Part shown: piece after piece, positions 1 to 8,874 of the stretch | How the letters are laid out: every line of letters starts with the position of its first letter | Position numbering within the stretch: position 1 is the stretch's first letter | From: Madurella fahalii | Taxonomy: Eukaryota; Ascomycota; Sordariomycetes; Sordariales | NCBI GenBank assembly: GCA_029876055.1 | Contig: CM056874.1 | Coordinates: 2,604,001 to 2,668,000 of the forward strand | Length of the DNA: 64,000 bases | Direction of reading: 5' to 3' | Translations under genes and position numbers: made by a program | The notes under the pieces: generated by a model | Seen by the model: the letters and a program-made list of their open reading frames with translations, nothing else | Told to the model about the DNA's origin: nothing | Database searches by the model: none

Positions 1-1651
1 AGTTCGTATAGGTTTATTTCCGATACCAGTAAGCCTTATAGACAGCTCGAAGTGTTCGAGGAGGGAGTGCTTAGTAAGGTAGCTATAGCTGATCAGATTG
101 TAATCTGCTCCCGAGTCGAGTATTGTAGGTGCCTTCTTCCAACTCCCCTATAATCTGACTATAATATCGGATTCTATACGATGAGAGGTGCCCCCTACGT
201 TGTCCTATCGCTCCGCCGTTACGGCCCTAGCGCGTTCTTGTAGAGAGGTCTGGTTGCTGTTGCTGATAAGGGTGTTATTGGGGTATCGGAGCGCTGTATA
301 GCCTGCCTGGTCGTATTGTCCGTAGACCGCTTGGGGGTAATTGGTCGAGTAGTACCCGGGCTGGTTATAGGTATAGTAGCGTTGTTGCTACTTGTCCGCC
401 CTCTCCGGTACTAGGGGGTTGGACGGCCCCGATAGACAATTCCTGGTGATATAGCCCTCCTTTCCGCAGTTATAGCAGACAATGTTGTGCCCTAGTCACA
501 TTGGCGGGGCTTGAGCGCTTCTATTATCTAACTCGAGGGCGGTAGGGGGTCGCGGCCGGGAGCAGTAGCCCGATATTCCTTCGACTCGCTAACTGTCTTC
601 GATCCGCCGAGCGGTACTTACCAGCTGCTAGTATATAGCTGGTAAGGTACTGTGGTAGGTAATTACTAGGCAAATCTCCCTATAGAACTTCGGGAAGAGG
701 CCGATTATCTATTGATTTTCTTCTATCTGGTAGGGGAGGTTAGCAGTAATAGTTGTATATCGATCTACGAATTCTATAACCGTTTCGTCGTTGCGCTGAT
801 ATAGGTTATTAAGCTGTGTAGCTGCAGAAAGGGCATACGTCTCCGGGTCTGAGAGCTGGCTACGAAGGAATTCGACGAGTTCTTCCTATGTAACTAGGGT
901 GAGGTCGAAGGCAGGGTCATTTTCCCTCTCGTTGATGTAGTTAACCCAAATATTCTTTAGGGTCCCGCGGAGGCAGCTTACCGTATATATAACGCGGTTG
1001 CTGCTTAGAACGTTGCTGATAAAGGCGAAGTTCGCCTTATAGTCGAAGAGGAAATTGCGAAGGGTAGTCGCGTTAGACCTATTGTATATAGGATAGGTGA
1101 GCACCGGGGTCTTCTAAGTTACTCCTCCTAGTACGACTGCTCCGAGCTACTGGGGCATTATACCTATAGGGTTCGTAAGAGTAGGATTAGGGGGGGTCAA
1201 GAGAGCCTCCCGGGAAGGATATACCGTTGGGTAAGACAGAGGTTCGGGCTCTAGGACAGGTTGGTCTCGGAGGAGCAGTTCTAGCTCAGCTCTCTTACGG
1301 TATAGCATTACCTGTCTTCGAGCGATAGCGATCTCCTTCTTAAGTCGTTACTCCTCCTCTAGTAGTCGCTACTGGCGCTCAGGCGGCGGCGTACCCAGCT
1401 ACGCTACAGGGGAGCGGCTAGCAAGCGGATCGTCTGCAGGTAAGTGTCCTTAGGTTATACTAAGGGGATTAAGGACTTGAATGTCGGGAATCTCAGGGAT
1501 ATCAGGGAGTTAAGTGCTACTGGAAGGCTGGCTATTTGACGTAAGCGAGCCTTCTGTTTCGTTTGCAAGCTGATTGAGAGTAGTGTGTTAACGCCTTGGT
1601 GCTATGCTCGTCTCGGACGGTCTAGTCGTCTGGAAGGTAAAGAGTTCAACG
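1..1651 (-). pseudogene. Ty3/gypsy-like retroelement, gag and protease part (degenerate, runs off the left edge)
   Basis: Read on the minus strand, this is the first part of a gypsy-type polyprotein. A nucleocapsid zinc knuckle lies at 477..436 with the order C-x2-C-x4-Y-x4-C; the third ligand, normally His, is Tyr, which a single C-to-T change (CAT to TAT) explains. Further downstream an aspartic protease motif, L-D-S-G-A-D, is encoded at about 120..103. Reverse transcriptase and integrase would lie left of position 1. Only short open pieces survive, such as 886..1104, so the element is dead. The matching 5' LTR is at 1652..2010. The order LTR, gag, zinc knuckle, protease fits a retrotransposon transcribed leftwards. 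Copia cannot be fully excluded without pol. Confidence 0.75.
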
Positions 1652-2010
1652 TATAAGAATCAAGGATCTAAGGGTAGTAAGACCAGAGTGTCTGGGTACA
1701 AGCAGTGTACGTGCAACGTAGGAGCAGAGTGCTCGTTAGGGGTTGAGTGGTGGTCTTATTGAACTCTGCCTCTCCCCTAAGCTCTGTCTCCCGCCCTCCT
1801 TCTTATACCCGTAACAGTATCGCTAGGGCTTACTTCCCCGCTCTGCTGCTTTGTCGTCCTCCTTGCTAGTACGCTCCTTCGACGCTCATCTGACGCGCTA
1901 TTTATGCCATTCCAGCTTAGTGCCATTGTTGCTTCTGAGGCTCGCTTACGCTGCGGCTCCGAGGCTTCCGGACCGCGCCTCACGCTGGCCCCGCTCAGCC
2001 GGTCCTCACA
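1652..2010 (-). repeat. LTR family C, 5' LTR of the minus-strand gypsy element
   Basis: On the minus strand this starts TGTGAGGACCGGC and matches, with many transitions, the plus-strand copies at 3001..3360 and 3626..3985. Its 3' end reads TGATTCTTATA where the other copies read TGACCCTCACA, so every difference at this end is a C-to-T change. It lies just upstream of the gag region, in the right orientation to be the 5' LTR. Confidence 0.75.
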
Positions 2011-3000
2011 ATGTAGGAGCGGTCTTGGACTTCTTAGGGGGACCGCCGGGCTCTTCATTATCTTCAGCCTAAGAAAGGATCAGTATATGTAGAGACCCTA
2101 TAAGAGCAGTGAGGGCGCTACTTACAGGGCGTTTGTCCGATATAGCAGACTAAGCAGAGGGGGGGGGAGTACAGAAAGTAGAGCGAGAGAGCAGAGCGAG
2201 AGCGGCGAAGGCGGGAACGGCGACTACAATATACTAGGTAGTCAGCAGACCGAACTATAGAAGCGTAAAATAAGCGGCAGAGAAGTATAGAAGGTATAGG
2301 TAAAGGATAGAGAGGTAAGGGAGTAAGAAGGGCGTAACCTACGAGAGCAAGACCGTAAGGAAAAAGAGAGGAAAGGAACTGGGGGGAGGAAAGCCCTCTT
2401 TATATCCAGAACTGGGGGAGGCCCCACTTTTCCTAGAAGTAAGGCTAAAGATCAGTATAAAGGAAGTTCGAGATAGTTAAACCAGGACGACTACAATAAG
2501 CAAGGGTAGAGCTACCTCCCCGCTACAACTACGTAACCTGAATGCAATTACCTTATACTACCTACTCTAACTTCCTTTTCTTAGTAAAAACCCCCTCTCC
2601 CCTACTTCTGAGTCATTGAGGCTGTGCGTATACTATTGTTGAGACCAAGGGAAGGCAACAATATACAGCCAAACAATCGCTGCACTATATAACGCAGTGA
2701 CCCCGACACTTCCGCGCTTACAACCCGCAGCGTCTACGCAACAACAAGCTTTGGCGGCTGCAAGTACCTACGTGGCGAGGAAGGTAAGGAAGGAGAGACG
2801 ATGCGGCGGCAACTCGAGGACTGCAAGAAAGTACTATAGGCGGTATCCTAACATCCAGCACCTCGAGCGCTACGCGGGGCAGGCAACCACGCAGCTAGTA
2901 CGCACAAGGCCCGCAAACAAGATTGTCGACAGCATCACCTACGAAAGGGCACGTGGCCCGGATAGCTCCTGAGGGCAGGAGCCCGGAAGGAGGGAGGCTC
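2011..3000. other. Non-coding or degenerate retroelement interior
   Basis: No gene is recognised in this kilobase. It holds purine-rich runs (about 2155-2230 and 2340-2400) and an open frame at 2697..2972 without recognisable motifs. The last 30 bases before 3001 are purine-rich (ggaaggagggagg), as expected of a polypurine tract just upstream of a 3' LTR, so part of this may be the 3' interior of a plus-strand element. Confidence 0.4.
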
Positions 3001-3360
3001 TGTGAGGACCGGCTGGGTAAGGTCGGCGTGGGCGCAGGACGGAAGCTCCGAAGCCGCAGCGCCGGCGGGGTCGCAAAAGCAACAACAATGCTAGGCCAGA
3101 AGGGCGAGGATATCGCGTCAGAGGAGCGTCGAAGAAGCGTATAAGTAAGGTCGATGACGGGGCAGCGAGCGGGGTAAGTGAGCCTAGACGCTGTTATCGC
3201 AGGGTATAAAGAGGGGGGTGGAAGATAGGACTTAGGAGAGAGACAGAGTTCAATGAGACCACCGTCCTACCCCTAACGAGCACTCTGCTCCTACGTTGCG
3301 CGTGCACTGCTCGTACCCAGACACTCTGGTCCTACTACCCTTGGGTCCTTGACCCTCACA
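3001..3360 (+). repeat. LTR family C copy, possible 3' LTR
   Basis: This 360-bp sequence starts TGTGAGGACCGG and ends TGACCCTCACA. It is nearly the same length as, and closely similar to, the copy at 3626..3985. A purine-rich tract precedes it directly. The flanking five bases differ (ggctc and gttat), so it is not a simple solo insertion; it may be the 3' LTR of an element whose other end is lost or rearranged. Confidence 0.75.
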
Positions 3361-3625
3361 GTTATACTGTATTAGGCTATATAGCTAGGGGTGTTGGTAT
3401 ACGAAGCTGTATATCTAGTATAGAAAGTACCCTCTCTAGATTGTACGGTATAAGGCCAGCCCCTGTAAAGCTACCTTGTATATTACTCTCTATTATAGAA
3501 GTAAAGAAGACCTTATAGAAAGTATAGAGGAACTCGAGCTTGCTGACATAGTTGATATGTATACGTATTAAGTTCTTGATTTCGTGACTATATGCCTTCT
3601 TCAATGGCCTAAAGCAGCTAATATC

Positions 3626-3985
3626 TGTGAGGACCGGCTGGGTAGGGTCGGTATGAGCATAGGGCGGAAACCCTAAAGCCGTAGCGCTAGCAGGGTCACA
3701 AAAAGCAATAACAACGCTAGGCCAGAAAGGCATAGATATCGCGTCAGAGGAGCGTCAAAGGAGTGTACAAGCAAGGGCGATAACGGGGCAGCGAGCGGGG
3801 TAAGTGAGTCCAGACGCTGTCATCATAGGATATAAAGAGCGGGGTGGAAGACAAGACTTAGGAGAGAGATAGAGTTCAATGAGACCACTATCCCACTCCT
3901 ACGAGCACTCTACTCCTACGTTGCACGTACACTACTCGTACCTAGACACTCTGGTCCTACTACCCTTGGGTCTTTGACCCTCACA
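3626..3985 (+). mobile_element. Solo LTR, family C, inside the transposase pseudogene
   Basis: The 360-bp LTR (TGTGAGG to CCTCACA) is flanked by an exact 5-bp target duplication, ATATC, at 3621-3625 and 3986-3990. Removing the LTR and one duplicate joins the transposase frame from LLDI to SCFRPLKK, which confirms the insertion site. Confidence 0.95.
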
Positions 3986-4582
3986 ATATCGAGTAGCTAG
4001 TACTTATGGGAAGAGTGCGGAGGTATATAGAGTGTGACGATGTTGTTCTACTTGTAGTAGAGTTCGAATTCGGTCGAGTGGTGGCTTTCGTAGCTGTTAA
4101 GGATTAATAGCTAGTATATACCCTTTGTATAGGATTTTGTATGCTAGTTGAAGTGCTTGATCTAATCTAGGCCTACAGTATTAGTAATCCAGCTATTATC
4201 AATAGTTGTAATATACTAGGTAAGTGGAAGGTTATACTCTCTGATACTAGTTGCCAAGGTAGTATTATGTAGCCAAGATAATAAATAGCGAGATCGTCTA
4301 GTTAAGGACATTGACGCCCTGGATTACTGTTACCCACTCGTAGTTGCCAGGCTGGGCTAGCTTTACCTTGCTATGGCTATCAGAGGTCGTAATAATTATA
4401 CCTATAAAGATAATACCCATTATAAACCTAACCTCGTCGATGTTATAGACATCGTTGTCTAGGATACTATAAAGGGGGTTGTTCTGGGACACGTTGAGGG
4501 AGATGGATTACGATGTCTCAATACCGAAAAAGGTTCGATCAATGGGCGATAGCTTTACGAACAGTCTTCTATTGTCATTGAC

Positions 4583-4797
4583 TGTCAGGTGCAGGAGGGT
4601 GTCAGGTGCAGGCGAGGCACTGCCAGGGTCAGGGGCCTATAAATTACCGGCTTCGCCGGAAGTTTTGGAACGTTCAGAGTTCAATACTGTCACCTACCAC
4701 CTCCTTAGAAACGATAGCTGCGCAGACGCCGCTCCTTCAATACGAATTATCCTTTCACTCTCCTTTTCTCATAGCAATCCCCATTTTCGATCTGACA
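4583..4797 (+). repeat. Left LTR of the family B element
   Basis: 215 bp, TGTCAGG...CTGACA. It differs from the right LTR at only a handful of sites, nearly all transitions. Confidence 0.9.
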
Positions 4798-4838
4798 CGT
4801 TAAACTCTCTACCCTTAGGGCGGGGGACCGTTAGGAGA

Positions 4839-5110
4839 TGTCGGATGCACAGCACCTCTGAACGTTCGGAGTTTTTAGGATGGAAATTCAGATGTAAAAT
4901 TGAGGATGGAAATTGAGGATGTCTTGTTTTCTTCCTTGTCTAACGGAGGTGAGCTTCCTTCTTATTCCCAATTTCCTGGACCACGGAGACCCGGGTTAAC
5001 GGGTCTCCGAGAGATCGGATCACACTTATCCGAGTCGCACTAATCCGGATCACACTGATCCGGGTTCGTGTTTTGCAGATCCAGGATCCAGCTTCTTGAC
5101 CCTTTTGACA
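4839..5110 (-). mobile_element. Solo Copia LTR nested in the family B element
   Basis: This 272-bp sequence is the reverse complement of the Copia LTRs at 38950..39223 and 44340..44600. It is flanked by the exact duplication GGAGA (4834-4838 and 5111-5115). It is the youngest layer of the nested set. Confidence 0.95.
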
Positions 5111-5550
5111 GGAGATTCGCCGAAGGAGCGTGCAGCTTATGAACAGCGACTCCCTAGCTCAGAAGCTATCGCAGACGCTATACAGCACAGTCCCTACAAC
5201 TGTTCTTCGCTTCTACTGCCTCTAGCACTATAATCTTCGCTTCTCCTAAGCACCTCAGTTGCAGCAAGCGAGGAAGTCAAACCACTTCGAAGATTCGGCT
5301 AGCCTACTAAGTATCAAAATGACGTTATTCGCAAAGTTCAGCTACCAAGCTACGCAGCTACCCCGCACGCGCTAGGACTATGCAAAAATGTAAGAGAAGA
5401 AAGATGATGTAATGTAAGAAGCAGTTCCTTCAATCGTCGAGTGACGTACTATTTAGTCAGGCCTGACTACTTTCTGTTTCGATTGTCCAAGTGCTTGCAG
5501 TAGGGCAGTATACTGCCTATGATTAGCTTACGTCTAGGAGCTACGTTATC

Positions 5551-5750
5551 GCTGCTTGAGAGCCGCGAGAAGTCCTGTGTAGGAGGGAGCCCCTCTACTA
5601 GGCGATTGGTTTTGCTGCTTAAGAGCCGCAAGAAGTCCTGTACAGGAGGGAGCCCCTCTGCTAAGTAGGATTGAGTTCGCTGCTTAAGAGCTGCGAGAAA
5701 TCCTTGAGAGCTGCAAGAAGTCCTATAGAGGGAGACCCTCTATTAGGCAA
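5551..5750 (+). repeat. Short tandem units of about 60-65 bp
   Basis: About three degenerate copies begin gctgctt(g/a)agagc(c/t)gc and run through agaagtcctgt and a gggagcccctct motif. They lie inside the family B element and have no coding sign. Confidence 0.75.
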
Positions 5751-5760
5751 GATCTGCTGG

Positions 5761-6418
5761 GCCGTTGGGGTTACTCTAACGCTTAGGCGTAGCGCTTAAA
5801 AGGCGTTAAAAGGAGCAATCGGTCAACGAGCCTATTGGGTAAGCGTGAGCCCAGCGCTTACCGCCGTCAAGCAACCCTGGAGGAACGAGATAGGGGGCAG
5901 CGAGGGCAACCGGGAGCTCTGCTGTGGAGGAGCGTGGGCGCTATAAAAGAGCGTTTGGGTCTTGAGAGACAACGCGTGAGTAGGCCTGCTCTTAAGCAGT
6001 ATCTCTGTTCGGTGGGCCTGTACGCGGGAGCTAGGAAGGCGCAGGCACTTGCCTAGAAGGAACCTCTGCCGGGCCGTTAGGGTAGCTCTAGCGCTTATCA
6101 GGCGCAGCGCTCAGAAGGCGTTATAAAGGAGCAATCGGTCAACGAGCCCATTGGGTAAGCGTGAGTCTAGCGCTTACCGCCGTCAGGCAGCTCGGGAGGT
6201 GCGAGATAAGGGGGTAGCAATACCCAGCTAGTCTGCGGCACGGGAGGGGCAGCGAGGGCAACTGGGAGCTCTGCTGTGGAGGAGCGTGGGCGCTGCAAAA
6301 GAGCGTTGGTCTTATACGACAACGCGTGAGTAGGCCTGCTCTTAAGCAGTATCTCTGTTCGGTGGGCCTGTACGCGGGGGCCGGGAAGGCGTGCTGCAAG
6401 CGCTTGCCTTGGAAGAAC
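5761..6418 (+). repeat. Tandem duplication with a unit of about 312 bp
   Basis: Two units start gccgttggggt at 5761 and gccgttagggt at 6073. Both contain ggagcaatcggtcaacgagcc, the cgcttaccgccgtca block and ctcttaagcagtatctctgttcgg. The second unit has an extra stretch of about 40 bp near 6205-6245. The open frames across it follow the repeat and are not believed to be genes. Confidence 0.85.
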
Positions 6419-6552
6419 AGGATTGAAGGGACGAATTCCATTATAGAGTAGTGTCACTACTTACGACGCGTCTAAGCAGCTTCAGCGCCCGCAACTGATT
6501 TCGCTAGCCAGCAATTCAAGGTACGGGTTCCAGGGGGAACCCTAGGGAGAGG

Positions 6553-6935
6553 GAGGTAGTCAGTCAGTTCGATTCGGCCTTCGAAGGAGAGTTAGTCGAC
6601 TCGCTACAGTCAGTCAATTCGATTCAGCCTTCGAGAGATCAGTTCGTTACAGCTACGGTAACGCAGTCAAAAAACACCTTTTACGCAGTTGCAGATAGCA
6701 GTCAGTTAGTTCGATTCAGCCTTCGAGAGTCAGTCAGTTCGTTGCGGCTACAGTTACGCAGTCAAAAAGCACCTTTTACGCAGTTGCGGATGGCAGTCAG
6801 TCAGTTCGATTCGGCCTTCGAGGGAGAGTCAGTCAGCTCGCTGCAGTCAGCGATTCAGCCTTCGAGTCAGTCAGTTCGTTGCAGCTACGGTCGCGCAGTC
6901 AAGGAGCACCTGTTACGCAGCTAGCTAGTCGAAGA
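6553..6935 (+). repeat. Tandem repeat of cagtcagttcgattcagcc units
   Basis: A core cagtcagttcgattc(a/g)gccttcgag recurs at least five times, alternating with a block acgcagtcaaaaa(a/g)caccttttacgcag. Larger units of about 110-120 bp can be traced. The block is bounded by two gggttccagg(g/a)ggaaccc palindromes near 6526 and 6948. Confidence 0.85.
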
Positions 6936-6982
6936 GAGCTCTGTACGGGTTCCAGGAGGAACCCAAGCAAGGGGGAGTACCT

Positions 6983-7197
6983 TGTCAGGTGCAGGAGGGT
7001 GTCAGGTGCAGGCGGGGCACTGCCAGGGTCAGGGGCCTATAAATTACCGGCTTCGCCGGAAGTTTTGGAACGTTCAGAGTTCAACACTGTCACCTACCAC
7101 CTCCTTAGAAGCGATAGCTGCGCAGACGCCGCTCCTTCAATGCGAATCATCCTTTCACTCTCCTTTTCTCACAGCAATCCCCATTTTCGATCTGACA
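6983..7197 (+). repeat. Right LTR of the family B element
   Basis: 215 bp, partner of 4583..4797. TTGAC follows directly and matches the five bases before the left LTR. Confidence 0.9.
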
Positions 7198-7765
7198 TTG
7201 ACTACACAGAGACTGATCCTTACGGATCAGAAGTTCCCCGTGTGAGAAGGTTTCCCACAGAGTTCTTATCTACCCTAGTACAGTGACATCATCTACCGTC
7301 ATTCGGCCGGTTCTCCCGGTCTTGCCTAGTAGCTCTCATTATAGATACTGTATTTGGCCTTAGTGTTCCGTATAAGTATAAACTATGTGCAAATAACTTT
7401 TGGATCCTCGTACTTGGTCCTCTAGTAATCGTACCAACGTGTCTATCGTGTTCAGAGCTTTGGCTGGCGTTTGACAAAGTTGTAGGTCTAGAGCTTGCCG
7501 ATAGGGAGCACGTCGTGTACACGTAGTAGTTGGTTGGCCATATCTTCTATACTAGGTAGTCTTAGGGGGAAAGCTTACGTACATAGCTCAATAATGTATT
7601 GAACAATAGCCTCCTCTTCGGAATTTGTGAGCCGCCGTGATTTGGGTATAGTATCGCGTTGTGAAGGATGGCCAGCGTGTCAGTCACAGAGAGTTGAAGG
7701 TGCAATGTTATAGAGCCTGGCTATGGCCTCAAGCCTTAGTTTCTTGTTTTTTAAAGAGCTTTAAG

Positions 7766-8874
7766 GGCCAAGATTACTCTAGCTTCTTTTGAAGGAGAAG
7801 GTATATTGAATTATAGAGAAAATTGATGTTGAGTGGAAAGACGATACGTCGTAGTGGAAGGTCCACGCCCCACTTATACCCACGGGCCGCTTATAATGTA
7901 CGTTAGTAAGTTATATTATTTACTGGAGAGCTTCCCAAGTCCTTTAGAACTAACTAAGGAGTGACTTTATAGACATTAACTCTTATAGCTCCTTGAGGCT
8001 CTCTCAGAGCTCTAAGGAGCTGAACCTCTCTGTGGCTCTTTGAGTACTACGAAAGACGTCTCTGATTGGTCTATCTCGAGGCTCTGTGCAGCTCTCTGGG
8101 AGCACGACAGAACCCTTCTTAATTGGTTACCACCCCTGGTCCAGTCTTGCTCCTTGGGGTGGATCCCGGTGCGGAGTTTCCTCGTGTCGTTTGTAACGAT
8201 ATAGCTACCCTAATACGAAGTTAGTATAGAGCGTTAAGGAAGTAGATTATGCAGTAGCTAATACGGTAGATCTGATAGGAGTTGTAACTAAGGAGGTCAG
8301 AATAGTGTTATGTTTTAATATTAACGACCTTATTACCGAGGAAGAAAATGCCGGATGGGTGTGTATGGGCGTACTTGCCTGCGGGCCGGGCTGTCTTTGC
8401 GAGAATGTTAGGGCTGCGGTTGTAGTTGCTGGAAAAGAGGGGTAAGATAGTGTTAGAGTTGGAGATTGACTCGTTTACTTGGTAATAACGTCGAGGCTGC
8501 TTTATGATTCCCTTATCCAAGAGACCCACGTAGCCAGTGGAGAGTGGATTCTACGCAGCAAAGCTATTTCAGTTACACAAGCAGCTAGCTGTGAACTTTT
8601 TATTGTGGAGTACCCCTGTAATGAGATGAAAGTTTATTTCTGGAACGCTAAGTTGGACGATGCGCGTAAGGATTATTGTCCCATGCCGTTTTCTGTGACA
8701 AAATACCTGTCATTTTCTTCGCCCTCCGAGGAATTAGCAACACTGGGATTCTACTGTTACGGGGGACTTGTGTGTCAAGAATTACCATCACCACTTCCTC
8801 TGCGAGACTGGCGAAACAGACACCGGTGAAATCTCTCCATCTCCGCCCGTCATCTGATCTATCCTTCCAACTTG
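7766..8874. other. Gene-free stretch
   Basis: Likely remains of the transposase flank and intergenic DNA. Open frames at 8308..8529 (minus) and 8479..8829 (plus) show no recognisable motif and are not called. A direct repeat of gaggctct and agctct words lies near 7985-8100. Confidence 0.3.

Larger units (their letters stand above)
4583..7197. mobile_element. Non-autonomous LTR element, family B (2615 bp)
   Basis: Two 215-bp direct repeats, 4583..4797 and 6983..7197, both begin TGTCAGGTGCAGGAGGG and end TCTGACA. The whole is flanked by the 5-bp duplication TTGAC at 4578-4582 and 7198-7202. The interior shows no gag, protease, integrase or polymerase motif and is mostly built of tandem repeats, so the element fits a TRIM or LARD type moved by enzymes of another element. 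A G-rich stretch (gcaagggggag) lies about 10 bases before the right LTR and may be the polypurine tract. It interrupts LTR family A. Confidence 0.9.
4468..7343 (-). mobile_element. Solo LTR, family A, carrying a second insertion
   Basis: The outer 4468..4582 and 7203..7343 segments form one 256-bp LTR read on the minus strand, flanked by the duplication GATAC (4463-4467 and 7344-7348). Its left part matches, in inverse orientation, the LTR at 44825..45643. The termini now read TATA...TATA; the better kept copy reads TGTAATG...TTTACA, so RIP-like transitions have altered both ends. It sits inside the pogo transposase between KYSI and LDND. Confidence 0.85.
3377..7765 (-). pseudogene. Fot1/pogo-type DDE transposase, split by nested insertions
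   Basis: Three minus-strand pieces add up to one pogo-family transposase. Piece 1 (about 7765..7349) encodes an N-terminal helix-turn-helix region (RLYNIAPSTL, SRRLTNSEEEAIVQYIIEL, DMANQLL) and then NFVKRQPKL and KYEDPKV. Piece 2 (about 4462..3991) carries the catalytic region: VYNIDEV, where Fot1 proteins usually have YNFDETGF, then NYEWVTVIQGVN, then a proline/histidine block (PPHSSH) before LLD. Piece 3 (3620..3377) continues with SCFRPLKKAY and ends with the typical GAGLIPYNLERVLS block. An LTR of 256 bp plus its own cargo separates pieces 1 and 2, and a solo LTR separates pieces 2 and 3; target duplications mark both. Several TAA, TAG and TGA codons lie in frame, so it is dead. The assignment rests on motif order and is firm for the family. 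Confidence 0.85.

Noticed and set aside
1777..2092. Overlapping open frames on both strands inside LTR C
   Set aside because: They follow the LTR, whose copies break the frames; no codon bias or motif.
5835..6457. Several frames of 70-100 codons
   Set aside because: They lie in the 312-bp tandem duplication and are repeats of each other.
6553..6935. CRISPR-like array
   Set aside because: Units are directly adjoining tandem repeats without unique spacers, in a eukaryotic retroelement.
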